Below the pieces are notes generated by a model. It searched no databases. It was not told the origin of the DNA and was given only the letters and a program-made list of their open reading frames with translations. Shown here piece after piece: positions 23,649 through 31,020 of a stretch of DNA of 58,537 nucleotides. Each line of letters opens with the position of its first letter. Position 1 is the stretch's first letter. Both the position numbers and the translations under genes were made by a program. This DNA comes from an uncultured Lachnospiraceae bacterium. Lineage in GTDB: Bacteria; Bacillota; Clostridia; Lachnospirales; Lachnospiraceae. The stretch spans positions 1 through 58,537 of the forward strand of contig CAJUOE010000035.1 in NCBI GenBank assembly GCA_910587895.1, written 5' to 3'.

Positions 23649-26135
23649 ATGGGAGAAACAGGCAGACAGGATAAAAGAATACTGGTAATTACCCATCAGC
23701 TTTCCAGGACGGGGGCGCCGATTGTGCTTTTGGACATGATTCGCTGCTATCACAGGCAGGGATATGTGCTGGAAGTGATTACGATGCTGGACGGGGAACT
23801 TAAGTCAGAGTTGGAGGAACTTGGAATTCCCGTTCGGGTACAGGAACATTTTGTTGCAGAGGCGGAAGAATTTCTGCGTTATGCCGGGAATTTCCAGATG
23901 GTAGTTGCCAATACGCTGATAACGTTTGAGGCAGTGCAGCTCTTAAAGTATACGGAGATTCCGGTATTGTGGTGGCTGCATGAGGGCAGGCAGTATTTTG
24001 AGCATTTTCACACGGTGCTGCCGGACTTTGCCGAATTGCCGTCAAATATTCAGGTGTTTTCGGTGGGGCATTATGTACAGGAGGTCATAGAGGAGTTGTA
24101 CGGCGTTTGCACGGAGATCCTGCATTTCGGCGTGGAAGATATGTCCGGGAAGGATGCAGCAGGTGGGATAGGAAATTGTTGTGGTTTGGCCAAAGAACAG
24201 ACCGGGAAAGTCCGCTTTCTTACCGCGGGTACCTATTCCAGGATGAAAGGGCAGGATATTCTGGCAGAGGCAATCCGCAAACTGCCGCAGGAATACCTTG
24301 CGCAGACGGAATTTTACTTCTGCGGGAATGAGCAGATGTATGATGAGACGGTATTTGATCCGGTGAAACAGTTATGTGAGGAATATGAAAATGTAACGCT
24401 TCTGCATCAGTTATCCAGGGAGGAAACGTTCATGTGGATGGAGAGGTGCGACTGTCTGATTGTGCCATCCCGCATCGACCCGATTCCTACGGTAGCGGCA
24501 GAAATGATGATGAAAGGAAATCTCTGTCTCTGTACGGAGGTATGCGGCATTGCGCATTATATTGAGGATGGCGTCAATGGTTTTACCGTTCCCTCAGAAG
24601 ATGCGGCGTCACTGGTGGAGAAGATAGAGTATATTGTCGATAATAATAGAGAGCTTGATGCAGTGAGGAGTAAAGGCAGGGAGATCTATGAGGCGCATTT
24701 TTCCATGGATGTGTTTGAACGCCGGATTGCCGGGCTGGCAGAGAGCTGTTTTTGCATGGAAGAAGATATGACAGAAAAAGACGAGGAGAAACAGATGGGA
24801 TTGGCGACGGTTATTATTACAACGTATAATCAGAGTGACACGCTCCTGCGATGTCTGGAATGGCTGAAAGAGGTTTCGGGGATTGCCAGAATTGTAATTG
24901 CAGACAATGGTTCTACTGATGGAACTTCTGATTTGCTTGCAGATATGGGATATGACTTTATCTATTTTGACGAGGGTGTGCAGGGATACGCAAAGGTGTG
25001 GAACGCTGCCATTGAAAATTTTGAGCTGGAAGATGTGGTGGTATTTCTGGAGCCCGGATACCTGCCGGGGAAGGAATGTATTTTACGGATGGCAGAGGCC
25101 TTGGAGCAGGAAGATTGCGGGATGGTTGGCCCTGTGAGCAATGGGCTCTCGGCATTTCAGCATTATCCGGTTCAGAAAGCGGAAGACTTACCGGCCATGG
25201 AAGAGGAATTGCAAAGCAGTGGAAGATGCGCTGTTCGCTCGTTGAGCATCGGCAATGGAATCTGGGCTGTATCCACGAAGGTTCTGCGTGAAAACGGCGC
25301 GTTTGATGAAAAACTGTCTGCTGCGAAAAATGTACTGGCGGACTTTGAACTGCGTATGGTGCAAAAGGGCTATCAGCCGATGATCTGTCGCCACGCGCTG
25401 GCTTTTTGCCTTTCCGATACACAGCCTTATACGGACAATGTGAATTCGTCGGGAAGGTGCGACCGGGACGTGCTCAAAGACAAATGGGAGATGAATTATT
25501 TTAATTTCATGCCACATATGAACCTGATTAATATGATCGAAACGAAACAGGAGGCGCCGATTCGTGTTCTTGAGGTGGGATGCGACCTTGGCGTGACGCT
25601 TTTGGAAATAAAGAACCGTTTTCCAAACAGCCAGGTGTACGGGCTCGAAATCAACCCGGCGTCGGCTGGAATCGCAAAACATTTTGCCGAGGTGGCGGTT
25701 GGCAATATCGAGGACAGGCAGATCCCGTTTGATGGGAAGTTTGATTACATCATATTTGGCGACGTCCTGGAACATCTGCGCGACCCACAGGGGATTGTGC
25801 GGTTTTCCAGGGAGCTGCTTACGGAGCATGGATATATTCTGACCAGCATTCCCAATCTGATGCATGTATCCGTGATGGAACAGCTTCTTCACGGCAGGTT
25901 TATCTATCAGGATGAGGGTCTGCTGGACAGAAGCCATATACACCTTTTTACCTGTTATGAAATTCAGACAATGTTTCTGGAAGAGGGGTATATTCTGGAC
26001 AGGCTGAGTGGAACCTCGATTGCGTTTGACGACGGACGGGAAGCCCTGATACAGAAACTGATGGAAATTTCACAAGGCGTCGAGGAGCATATGTACCGTA
26101 CCTACCAATATCTGGTGCGGGCGAAAAAAGCCTGA
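23649..26135 (+). CDS. GT4-GT2-methyltransferase triple fusion
   Basis: 828 residues. Residues 10-360 are a GT4 GT-B enzyme (ILVITHQLSRTGAPIVLLDM, VLWWLHEG, TAGTYSRMKGQDIL, VPSRIDPIPTVAAEMM). From 384 comes a GT2 domain (ATVIITTYNQSDTLLRCLEW, IADNGSTDGT). From about 635 a class I SAM methyltransferase domain has RVLEVGCDLGVTLLEI and DVLEHLRDP. ATG 23649 is preferred to a TTG at 23625 inside the previous gene. At 24783-24788 a GAGGAG sits six bases before an in-frame ATG 24795 at the GT4/GT2 border, so a shorter second product is possible. It likely builds and methylates part of the glycan. Confidence 0.85.
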   Translation: MGETGRQDKRILVITHQLSRTGAPIVLLDMIRCYHRQGYVLEVITMLDGELKSELEELGIPVRVQEHFVAEAEEFLRYAGNFQMVVANTLITFEAVQLLKYTEIPVLWWLHEGRQYFEHFHTVLPDFAELPSNIQVFSVGHYVQEVIEELYGVCTEILHFGVEDMSGKDAAGGIGNCCGLAKEQTGKVRFLTAGTYSRMKGQDILAEAIRKLPQEYLAQTEFYFCGNEQMYDETVFDPVKQLCEEYENVTLLHQLSREETFMWMERCDCLIVPSRIDPIPTVAAEMMMKGNLCLCTEVCGIAHYIEDGVNGFTVPSEDAASLVEKIEYIVDNNRELDAVRSKGREIYEAHFSMDVFERRIAGLAESCFCMEEDMTEKDEEKQMGLATVIITTYNQSDTLLRCLEWLKEVSGIARIVIADNGSTDGTSDLLADMGYDFIYFDEGVQGYAKVWNAAIENFELEDVVVFLEPGYLPGKECILRMAEALEQEDCGMVGPVSNGLSAFQHYPVQKAEDLPAMEEELQSSGRCAVRSLSIGNGIWAVSTKVLRENGAFDEKLSAAKNVLADFELRMVQKGYQPMICRHALAFCLSDTQPYTDNVNSSGRCDRDVLKDKWEMNYFNFMPHMNLINMIETKQEAPIRVLEVGCDLGVTLLEIKNRFPNSQVYGLEINPASAGIAKHFAEVAVGNIEDRQIPFDGKFDYIIFGDVLEHLRDPQGIVRFSRELLTEHGYILTSIPNLMHVSVMEQLLHGRFIYQDEGLLDRSHIHLFTCYEIQTMFLEEGYILDRLSGTSIAFDDGREALIQKLMEISQGVEEHMYRTYQYLVRAKKA

Positions 26136-26152
26136 AAAGGAAAGAATAAATT

Positions 26153-27166
26153 ATGTTGTACATGAGAGTGGATATGAATAACCGGATTGGTACCGGACAA
26201 ATGATGCGCTGTCTGTCCATTGCAGACGCGGCAAGGACGTTGGGCGAACAGACAACGTTTATCCTTGCGGATAACCAGGCGAAAAGCCTTATCCGAAGAA
26301 GGGGACACCGCACCATTGTGCTTCGCACGCCATGGGATGATAAACAGACAGAACTCCCGGTCTTGCTGAAGGTGATTCGGGAACATGGCATCCGAAGGAT
26401 TCTGGTTGACAGTTATCAGGTCACGCCGGTTTTTCTTGGAGGACTGAGAAAATATACGGAAATTTATTATATTGACGATCTGAATGCGTTTCGCTATCCC
26501 GTAGACGGGCTGATCTGCTATGCGAACTACTGGGAAAAGTTACGTCATCAGGAGAATTACAAAAATGTTAAACTCTGTTTGGGGACACAGTACACTCCGC
26601 TCAGGGATATGTTTTCCAGCTGCGGCAGTAAGGAGATTAAGGCTGGGGTGGAATCTCTGCTTTTGCTCTCCGGAGGTTCGGACCCATATGACGTCCTGGA
26701 AGGCATTCTCAGGGAAATCCACCGGGAAAGGTATCGAAGGATTAACGTGATATGCGGTATCTATTATTCGAAATATAACCAGTTGTGCAAGAAATATAAA
26801 AAGCATGAAAATGTGCGGATTTATCGTGGAATTCCCGATATAGCGTCCTATATGCAGGAGGCAGACCTTGCCATTTCAGCGGGCGGCACAACGCTCTATG
26901 AGCTGTGCGCCATGGGTACGCCGGCGATTTCCTATTCTTTTACGGACAATCAGATAGCGAGTCTGGAAAAATTCAATGAGGATGGCCTTATTTCCTATGC
27001 GGGAGATATGCGCAAGGATGACGTCATAGAGCATATCGCAGGATATCTGGAATATTATGGACAGAATCAGGCCGTGCGAAAGGAGCGTTCCCTGCGAATG
27101 CAGGATTTCGTAGACGGGAAAGGCGCATTGCGCGTTGCGCAAACATTGATGGACAGGAATTTATAA
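26153..27166 (+). CDS. PseG-like nucleotide-sugar hydrolase/GT-B protein lacking the catalytic histidine
   Basis: 337 residues of the PseG family (UDP-2,4-diacetamido-trideoxy-altropyranose hydrolase of pseudaminic acid synthesis, a MurG relative). The family motif G-x-G-H-x-x-R-C appears as RIGTGQMMRCLSIADA (R11-A26): the catalytic histidine is glutamine, Q16, codon CAA. Other marks are intact: ILVDSYQV, LLLSGGSDPYD, SAGGTTLYELCAMGTPAI. No pseB, pseC, pseH, pseI or pseF is seen in the window. The protein may be inactive as a hydrolase or reused as a transferase. AAGGAAAG precedes ATG 26153. Confidence 0.8.
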   Translation: MLYMRVDMNNRIGTGQMMRCLSIADAARTLGEQTTFILADNQAKSLIRRRGHRTIVLRTPWDDKQTELPVLLKVIREHGIRRILVDSYQVTPVFLGGLRKYTEIYYIDDLNAFRYPVDGLICYANYWEKLRHQENYKNVKLCLGTQYTPLRDMFSSCGSKEIKAGVESLLLLSGGSDPYDVLEGILREIHRERYRRINVICGIYYSKYNQLCKKYKKHENVRIYRGIPDIASYMQEADLAISAGGTTLYELCAMGTPAISYSFTDNQIASLEKFNEDGLISYAGDMRKDDVIEHIAGYLEYYGQNQAVRKERSLRMQDFVDGKGALRVAQTLMDRNL

Positions 27167-27173
27167 ATTGATC

Positions 27174-27201
27174 TAAGGGAAAACAGCTTTTCTTACGATA
27201 T
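27174..27201 (+). promoter_or_regulatory. Weak sigma-28-like promoter candidate before the 121-residue protein
   Basis: TAAG (27174-27177) and TACGATAT (27194-27201) resemble the flagellar sigma consensus TAAA-N15-GCCGATAA but with a 16-base spacer. It lies about 40 bases upstream of the gene at 27240. The match is imperfect and a sigma-A reading (TATATA nearby) is equally possible. Confidence 0.3.
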
Positions 27202-27239
27202 ATATAACAGAGTATTTTACAAGAAAGGACGAAGATATC

Positions 27240-27605
27240 ATGGAAGATAACCGTAAAGAGCAGGTAGAGGCTTTGGAGGCATTAAAGGACTATAATCCAA
27301 AGATTTGTAAGGCATTAAAAGAAGTGGTTCCGGAACTTAAGGGAGAGAAGAAAGAGGACACGCAGGAATATGTGGATCACATCTTCCGCGGCGTGAACTG
27401 GGAACTTCAGGTAATCAATGGTACGATGCAGTTATTGAATGAGAAGGAAGAACAGGTATCGAAAGATGCGCTGAACGAGATGATTTCCCATATCAATGAT
27501 GCTTATAATTCTAAAGACGAAGAGAAACTGGCACAGGTAATCGAGTCGGAGCTGCTTCCTTTTGCGGAAAAGCTGGACGGCTGCATAGAGAAGGCTCTGG
27601 CATAG
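27240..27605 (+). CDS. Small acidic helical protein of unknown function
   Basis: 121 residues, rich in Glu and Lys, with no signal peptide, membrane segment or cysteine-rich site; it has one cysteine near residue 23 and one near 115. Predicted by eye to be all alpha-helical, with EALEALKDYNPKICKALKEV and a long central amphipathic helix. I do not recognise the family. AAGAAAGGACGAAG gives a good ribosome site. It has its own candidate promoter and is followed by a perfect 15-bp stem terminator, so it forms a one-gene unit. Position among filament glycosylation genes suggests a chaperone or regulator, without proof. Confidence 0.7.
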   Translation: MEDNRKEQVEALEALKDYNPKICKALKEVVPELKGEKKEDTQEYVDHIFRGVNWELQVINGTMQLLNEKEEQVSKDALNEMISHINDAYNSKDEEKLAQVIESELLPFAEKLDGCIEKALA

Positions 27606-27618
27606 TAAGGGCGCATAG

Positions 27619-27667
27619 AATGTTTCAGAATTGTACGTTTGGGAAAAGCAATTCTGAAACATTTTTT
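27619..27667 (+). terminator. Intrinsic terminator between convergent genes
   Basis: AATGTTTCAGAATTG (27619-27633) pairs perfectly over 15 bp with CAATTCTGAAACATT (27649-27663), then TTTT. The T tract overlaps the last bases of the reverse-strand GT2 gene. It is oriented for the forward transcript; the reverse side lacks a T tract. Confidence 0.88.
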
Positions 27668-28691
27668 ATAAGATTTCGTCCTTTAACGCAAGGAAATTCT
27701 CTGAGGTAAACGCGTGCTCCAGCGTGGAAAACAGCCGCTGCTCTATCGGTGACTGCTGCTGTGAGAGGAAAGGATTGCTGCGCCAGGAGGGAAAGCAGGT
27801 CTGGACAGTATTCTGCATGATTTGTAATTGCGCCAGAGGGGCATACGTAAAGCGGTCGAGGACGAACAGCAGCGTATCTATATAATAGGTGCGCACGAAC
27901 ATGGCCTCAACGGCAAAGTAATAATCCTTGAGGAATCCGCGTTGTTCACATTCTTCCAGGAACTGCATTTGTACTTTCAGACGGTCAAACTGGTGAAAAT
28001 CATCAATTTGACCTTTTAACATGGTGCTGTTTATATTCAGGCGATAGAAATACAGCGGAACGGGAAGGTAGGCATAGGAGTCCACATAGAAGGAGACAAG
28101 CTGGGAAAAAAGCGTGTCTTCATGCGCAAGGTGCTCTGCATTGCGGATCTGATGCGCTGCCAGAAGGGTGCGGCGGTACAGCTTGTTGCAGATGATGCCG
28201 GATTTGGGCACTGAGGTGCAGTAAACCTGTCTGCTGACAGCGTCTGTTACCTGACAGACAGCGGGAACGGCGGCGAAGGCCTTTGCTTTGTCCAGCCAGG
28301 CATCCGGCGTACGTGTGAAATCAAATTCCAGAATGTCGCAGTTAAGGCTGGCGGCATGTTTTAACAACAGTTCCAGCGCATAGGGCGCGATGGCGTCGTC
28401 CGAGTCCACGTACAGGACATAGTCGCCGCTGGCGTAGGTGAGGGCGAGGTTTCGCGCAAATCCCTGTCCCTGGTTTTCGGCCAGAGGAATCAATATTACC
28501 TGTTCGGGGAAACGCGCCTCAAAATCCTCTAAGACGGCGAGCGTATCGTCGGAGGATGCGTCATCGACAAAGATAAATTCAAGGTTCTCCATGCCGATGG
28601 ATTGCGAGGTCAGGCTCTCCATACAGGCTGGAAGCCAGGAAACGGAATTGTAGCAGGGGGTGATGATGGAAACGGTTGGTAAATTTTTCAT
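27666..28691 (-). CDS. GT2 family glycosyltransferase (reverse strand)
   Basis: 341 residues, the only reverse-strand gene among the glycosyltransferases. The GT2 core is clear: TVSIITPCYNSVSWLPACM, FIFVDDASSDDTL, QGQGFARNLAL and YVDSDDAI (the DxD element). A helical C-terminal half resembles that of the GT2 at 20252-21280. The start has AAAGGAG upstream (plus-strand 28697-28703). It is divergent from the StrF-like gene at 28771 and convergent with the small gene at 27240. The isolated orientation suggests separate regulation or a local inversion. Substrate unknown. Confidence 0.9.
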   Translation of the reverse strand: MKNLPTVSIITPCYNSVSWLPACMESLTSQSIGMENLEFIFVDDASSDDTLAVLEDFEARFPEQVILIPLAENQGQGFARNLALTYASGDYVLYVDSDDAIAPYALELLLKHAASLNCDILEFDFTRTPDAWLDKAKAFAAVPAVCQVTDAVSRQVYCTSVPKSGIICNKLYRRTLLAAHQIRNAEHLAHEDTLFSQLVSFYVDSYAYLPVPLYFYRLNINSTMLKGQIDDFHQFDRLKVQMQFLEECEQRGFLKDYYFAVEAMFVRTYYIDTLLFVLDRFTYAPLAQLQIMQNTVQTCFPSWRSNPFLSQQQSPIEQRLFSTLEHAFTSENFLALKDEIL

Positions 28692-28770
28692 GTCGGACTC
28701 CTTTGAACATTTCTGATTTTCATTATTTATTATTATATAGGAAAGCTACGGACAAGGAAAGGGAAAGATT
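28692..28770. promoter_or_regulatory. AT-rich divergent intergenic region
   Basis: 79 bases between two divergent genes must serve both starts. It contains the reverse gene's ribosome site (28697-28703), a TTGAAC at 28704-28709 and a run of TATTAT/TATATA motifs at 28723-28740 that could supply -10 elements in either direction. No pair with clean 17-base spacing stands out, so individual promoters are not assigned. Confidence 0.3.
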
Positions 28771-29835
28771 ATGCAGAATCGTAAAATTGCATTTATCCTC
28801 TGTGTCAATGATGAGGTTTATTATCAGGAATGTTTTTTTTATATCAACCGTCTCCGGCTGCCGGAAGGGTTTGAGGCAGAAATTTTTCCGGTGCGTGGGG
28901 CAGGTTCCATCTACCAGGGCTATCAGCAGGCGATGGAGCAGACGGATGCCGAATATAAGATTTATATGCATCAGGATGTATTTCTCATCAATCCTGATTT
29001 CCTTCTGGAAATGGTGCAGTTGTTCGAGAGACATCCGCAGGCGGCTCTTGCAGGCGTGATGGGTGCAAGCGGGATATCTGCGGACCGCAGGTTTTACCGG
29101 AGCTGGAACCTTGGGAACGTCATCGGCTGTAATGAGAAAAAAGCGTTTCTCAATGATCTGGACAGGACGGAAATGAGGGCCCGGATTCTGGACGGAATGC
29201 TTTTGATGACGCGGGTGGATATCCCCTGGCGTGCCGATGTACTGAGCGGATGGGATTTTTATGATATTTCCCAGTCCCTGGAATTTGGCGGGGCGGGTTA
29301 TGAGATCTGGGTTCCGGCACAGAGAAAGCCATGGTGCATCCATGATTGCGGCTATCTGAACCTTACCGGGTATGATGACGCACAGGCCAAATTTCTCGAA
29401 GTCTACGGACAAAGACTGCCGGATTACCGGAAACAGCCGATGGTCTATCCGCCGGAATACAGAGAACGGTATGCGCTGATGATGGAGCTCAAAGAGCAGT
29501 GGAAAAGGCTGCTGTTTCTGGGGCAGGTTTCCAAAGTGCAGGAGATGATGGAACAGTTGGAGGATGAGCGGTTTTTTGACACGGAACTGGCGATACTCAA
29601 AAATATACTGGAGATTCTGCATGAGGAATCTGCGGCAAACGTTGCCAGAGAACAGGGATTTCTCTATGACTGCGGCTCCTTTGCACAGGCAAATCACAAG
29701 TATTTGCAGGTGAAATTCTGGCTGCGCAGGCAAAAATATGCGCCGGATGATGCCGGGCATTGTCCGCAAGTCTCTGCTGTGGCAAGACAGGTCATTGAAA
29801 ATCATACGATGCGAAAGACCACGGGTGGCAATTGA
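28771..29835 (+). CDS. StrF-like glycosyltransferase (Glyco_tranf_2_5 type)
   Basis: 354 residues. The N-terminal domain fits the StrF/Glyco_tranf_2_5 group of GT-A enzymes: KIAFILCVNDEVYYQECFFYI, the A-G-S-I-Y-Q-G-Y-Q block, KIYMHQDVFLINPDFL (the metal-binding HQDV) and GVMGASGIS. It then has WDFYDISQSLEF and KPWCIHDCGYLN. The C-terminal 100 residues are helical. GGAAAGGGAAAG precedes ATG 28771. Its stop (TGA 29833-29835) shares a base with the next ATG. Members transfer sugars in aminoglycoside and cell-surface glycan clusters; donor unknown. Confidence 0.82.
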   Translation: MQNRKIAFILCVNDEVYYQECFFYINRLRLPEGFEAEIFPVRGAGSIYQGYQQAMEQTDAEYKIYMHQDVFLINPDFLLEMVQLFERHPQAALAGVMGASGISADRRFYRSWNLGNVIGCNEKKAFLNDLDRTEMRARILDGMLLMTRVDIPWRADVLSGWDFYDISQSLEFGGAGYEIWVPAQRKPWCIHDCGYLNLTGYDDAQAKFLEVYGQRLPDYRKQPMVYPPEYRERYALMMELKEQWKRLLFLGQVSKVQEMMEQLEDERFFDTELAILKNILEILHEESAANVAREQGFLYDCGSFAQANHKYLQVKFWLRRQKYAPDDAGHCPQVSAVARQVIENHTMRKTTGGN

Positions 29836-30998
29836 TGAAGATTTTATATTACACATGGTTTGAAAATTCACAGGAAGATATGGTGGAAACGCTGATATAT
29901 CTTGGACACAGTATCGTCAAATGCAATATTCCGTTTCAGAATTATGAGGAAGATGCAGAAGCTATGGAACAGTTATCAGGGGTCATAAGGCAGTATGGAT
30001 GCGAGGCGGTTTTTTCTTTTAATTTTTTCCCGGTTATTGCCAGGACAGCGGAGAGAATGCAGGTGAAATATATTTCCTGGATCTATGACTGTCCGCACTG
30101 GACCTTGCGTTCCCCGGCGGTAAGCTGTGCGTGCAATTATATATTTGTCTTTGATAAAGTGCAGTTTTTAACGCTTGCACAGTTGAAACTACCGCATCTT
30201 TACCAGTTTCCGCTGGCAGTGAATACGACGAAACTCTGTGAGCTTTTGGGGACGCCGCAGGCGGGAAATGCAGGACAGATGGATGATGATATCAGCTTTG
30301 TCGGAAGTTTGTATGAAAACAACCGCTATGACAAAATCCAGTATCTTCCGGAGTATCTCAGAGGATATCTGGAAGGAATCATGCAGGCGCAGGAGCTTGT
30401 GTACGGGTATAATTTTGTGGCGGAGCTGCTTTGCGATGACGTCATGGAGCAGCTGAAAGATTTTGTTTCCATGGATTTGCCACAAGGGTATCTGATTTCT
30501 GGCAAAGAATTGTATGCGGCCATGCTCAATGAAAAGATTACTTCGATAGACCGCATCCGGTTTTTGAATCTGCTTTCTGAGAATAATCGCCTGTCCTTGT
30601 ATTCCGCCTCAGATCCAAAACTGGTTGCAGGTGCAGATTACAAAGGCACGGTGGCTTATCGGCAGGAGATGCCGAAGGTGTTTCGGCGTTCTAAAATCAA
30701 TCTCAATATTACGCTTCGTTCCATTCAGAGCGGAATTCCACTGCGCGCGCTTGATATTATGGGAGCCGGAGGATTTCTCTTGTCCAATTACCAGCCTGAG
30801 CTTGCGGAAGAGTTTGTGGATGGAAAGGAGCTTGTGCTATATGCAAGTGCGGAAGAATTGCAGGACAAGGTTCGTTATTATTTATCCCATGAAGAAGAGC
30901 GTTGCGAGATTGCATATCAGGGTTTTTTGAAAGTGCAGAGCGTATGTTCCTATGAAACCCGCGTCAAACAGATGATGGATCTTGTTATGGCAGGGTGA
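29835..30998 (+). CDS. CgeB/DUF3880-like glycosyltransferase
   Basis: 387 residues. The N-terminal half has KILYYTWFENSQEDMVETL, AVFSFNFFPVIA and YISWIYDCPHWTL, a DUF3880-like pattern in which W-x-x-D-x-P marks the donor site. The C-terminal half has ISFVGSLYENNRYD, VFRRSKINLNITLRSIQSGIPLRALDIMGAGGFLLSNYQPEL, typical of CgeB-like enzymes. ATG 29835 overlaps the preceding TGA and has GGGTGG upstream, so it is translationally coupled. It resembles but is clearly distinct from the proteins at 19063 and 21280. Likely a glycan-chain transferase. Confidence 0.8.
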   Translation: MKILYYTWFENSQEDMVETLIYLGHSIVKCNIPFQNYEEDAEAMEQLSGVIRQYGCEAVFSFNFFPVIARTAERMQVKYISWIYDCPHWTLRSPAVSCACNYIFVFDKVQFLTLAQLKLPHLYQFPLAVNTTKLCELLGTPQAGNAGQMDDDISFVGSLYENNRYDKIQYLPEYLRGYLEGIMQAQELVYGYNFVAELLCDDVMEQLKDFVSMDLPQGYLISGKELYAAMLNEKITSIDRIRFLNLLSENNRLSLYSASDPKLVAGADYKGTVAYRQEMPKVFRRSKINLNITLRSIQSGIPLRALDIMGAGGFLLSNYQPELAEEFVDGKELVLYASAEELQDKVRYYLSHEEERCEIAYQGFLKVQSVCSYETRVKQMMDLVMAG

Positions 30999-31020
30999 GG
31001 AGTTTCAGGAAGAAATATTG

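Noticed and set aside
26153..27166. Evidence for a pseudaminic acid pathway
   Set aside because: Only a PseG-like gene is present and it lacks the catalytic histidine; no pseB, C, F, H or I was seen.
27666..28770. Invertible (phase-variable) DNA segment around the reverse-strand GT2
   Set aside because: No flanking inverted repeats or recombinase gene were found by eye; the 27619-27663 palindrome is a terminator without a partner copy at the other side.
28723..29871. A 382-codon open frame on the reverse strand
   Set aside because: It is antisense to the StrF-like glycosyltransferase, whose forward product has clear family motifs. The reverse translation shows no domain and reflects codon bias.
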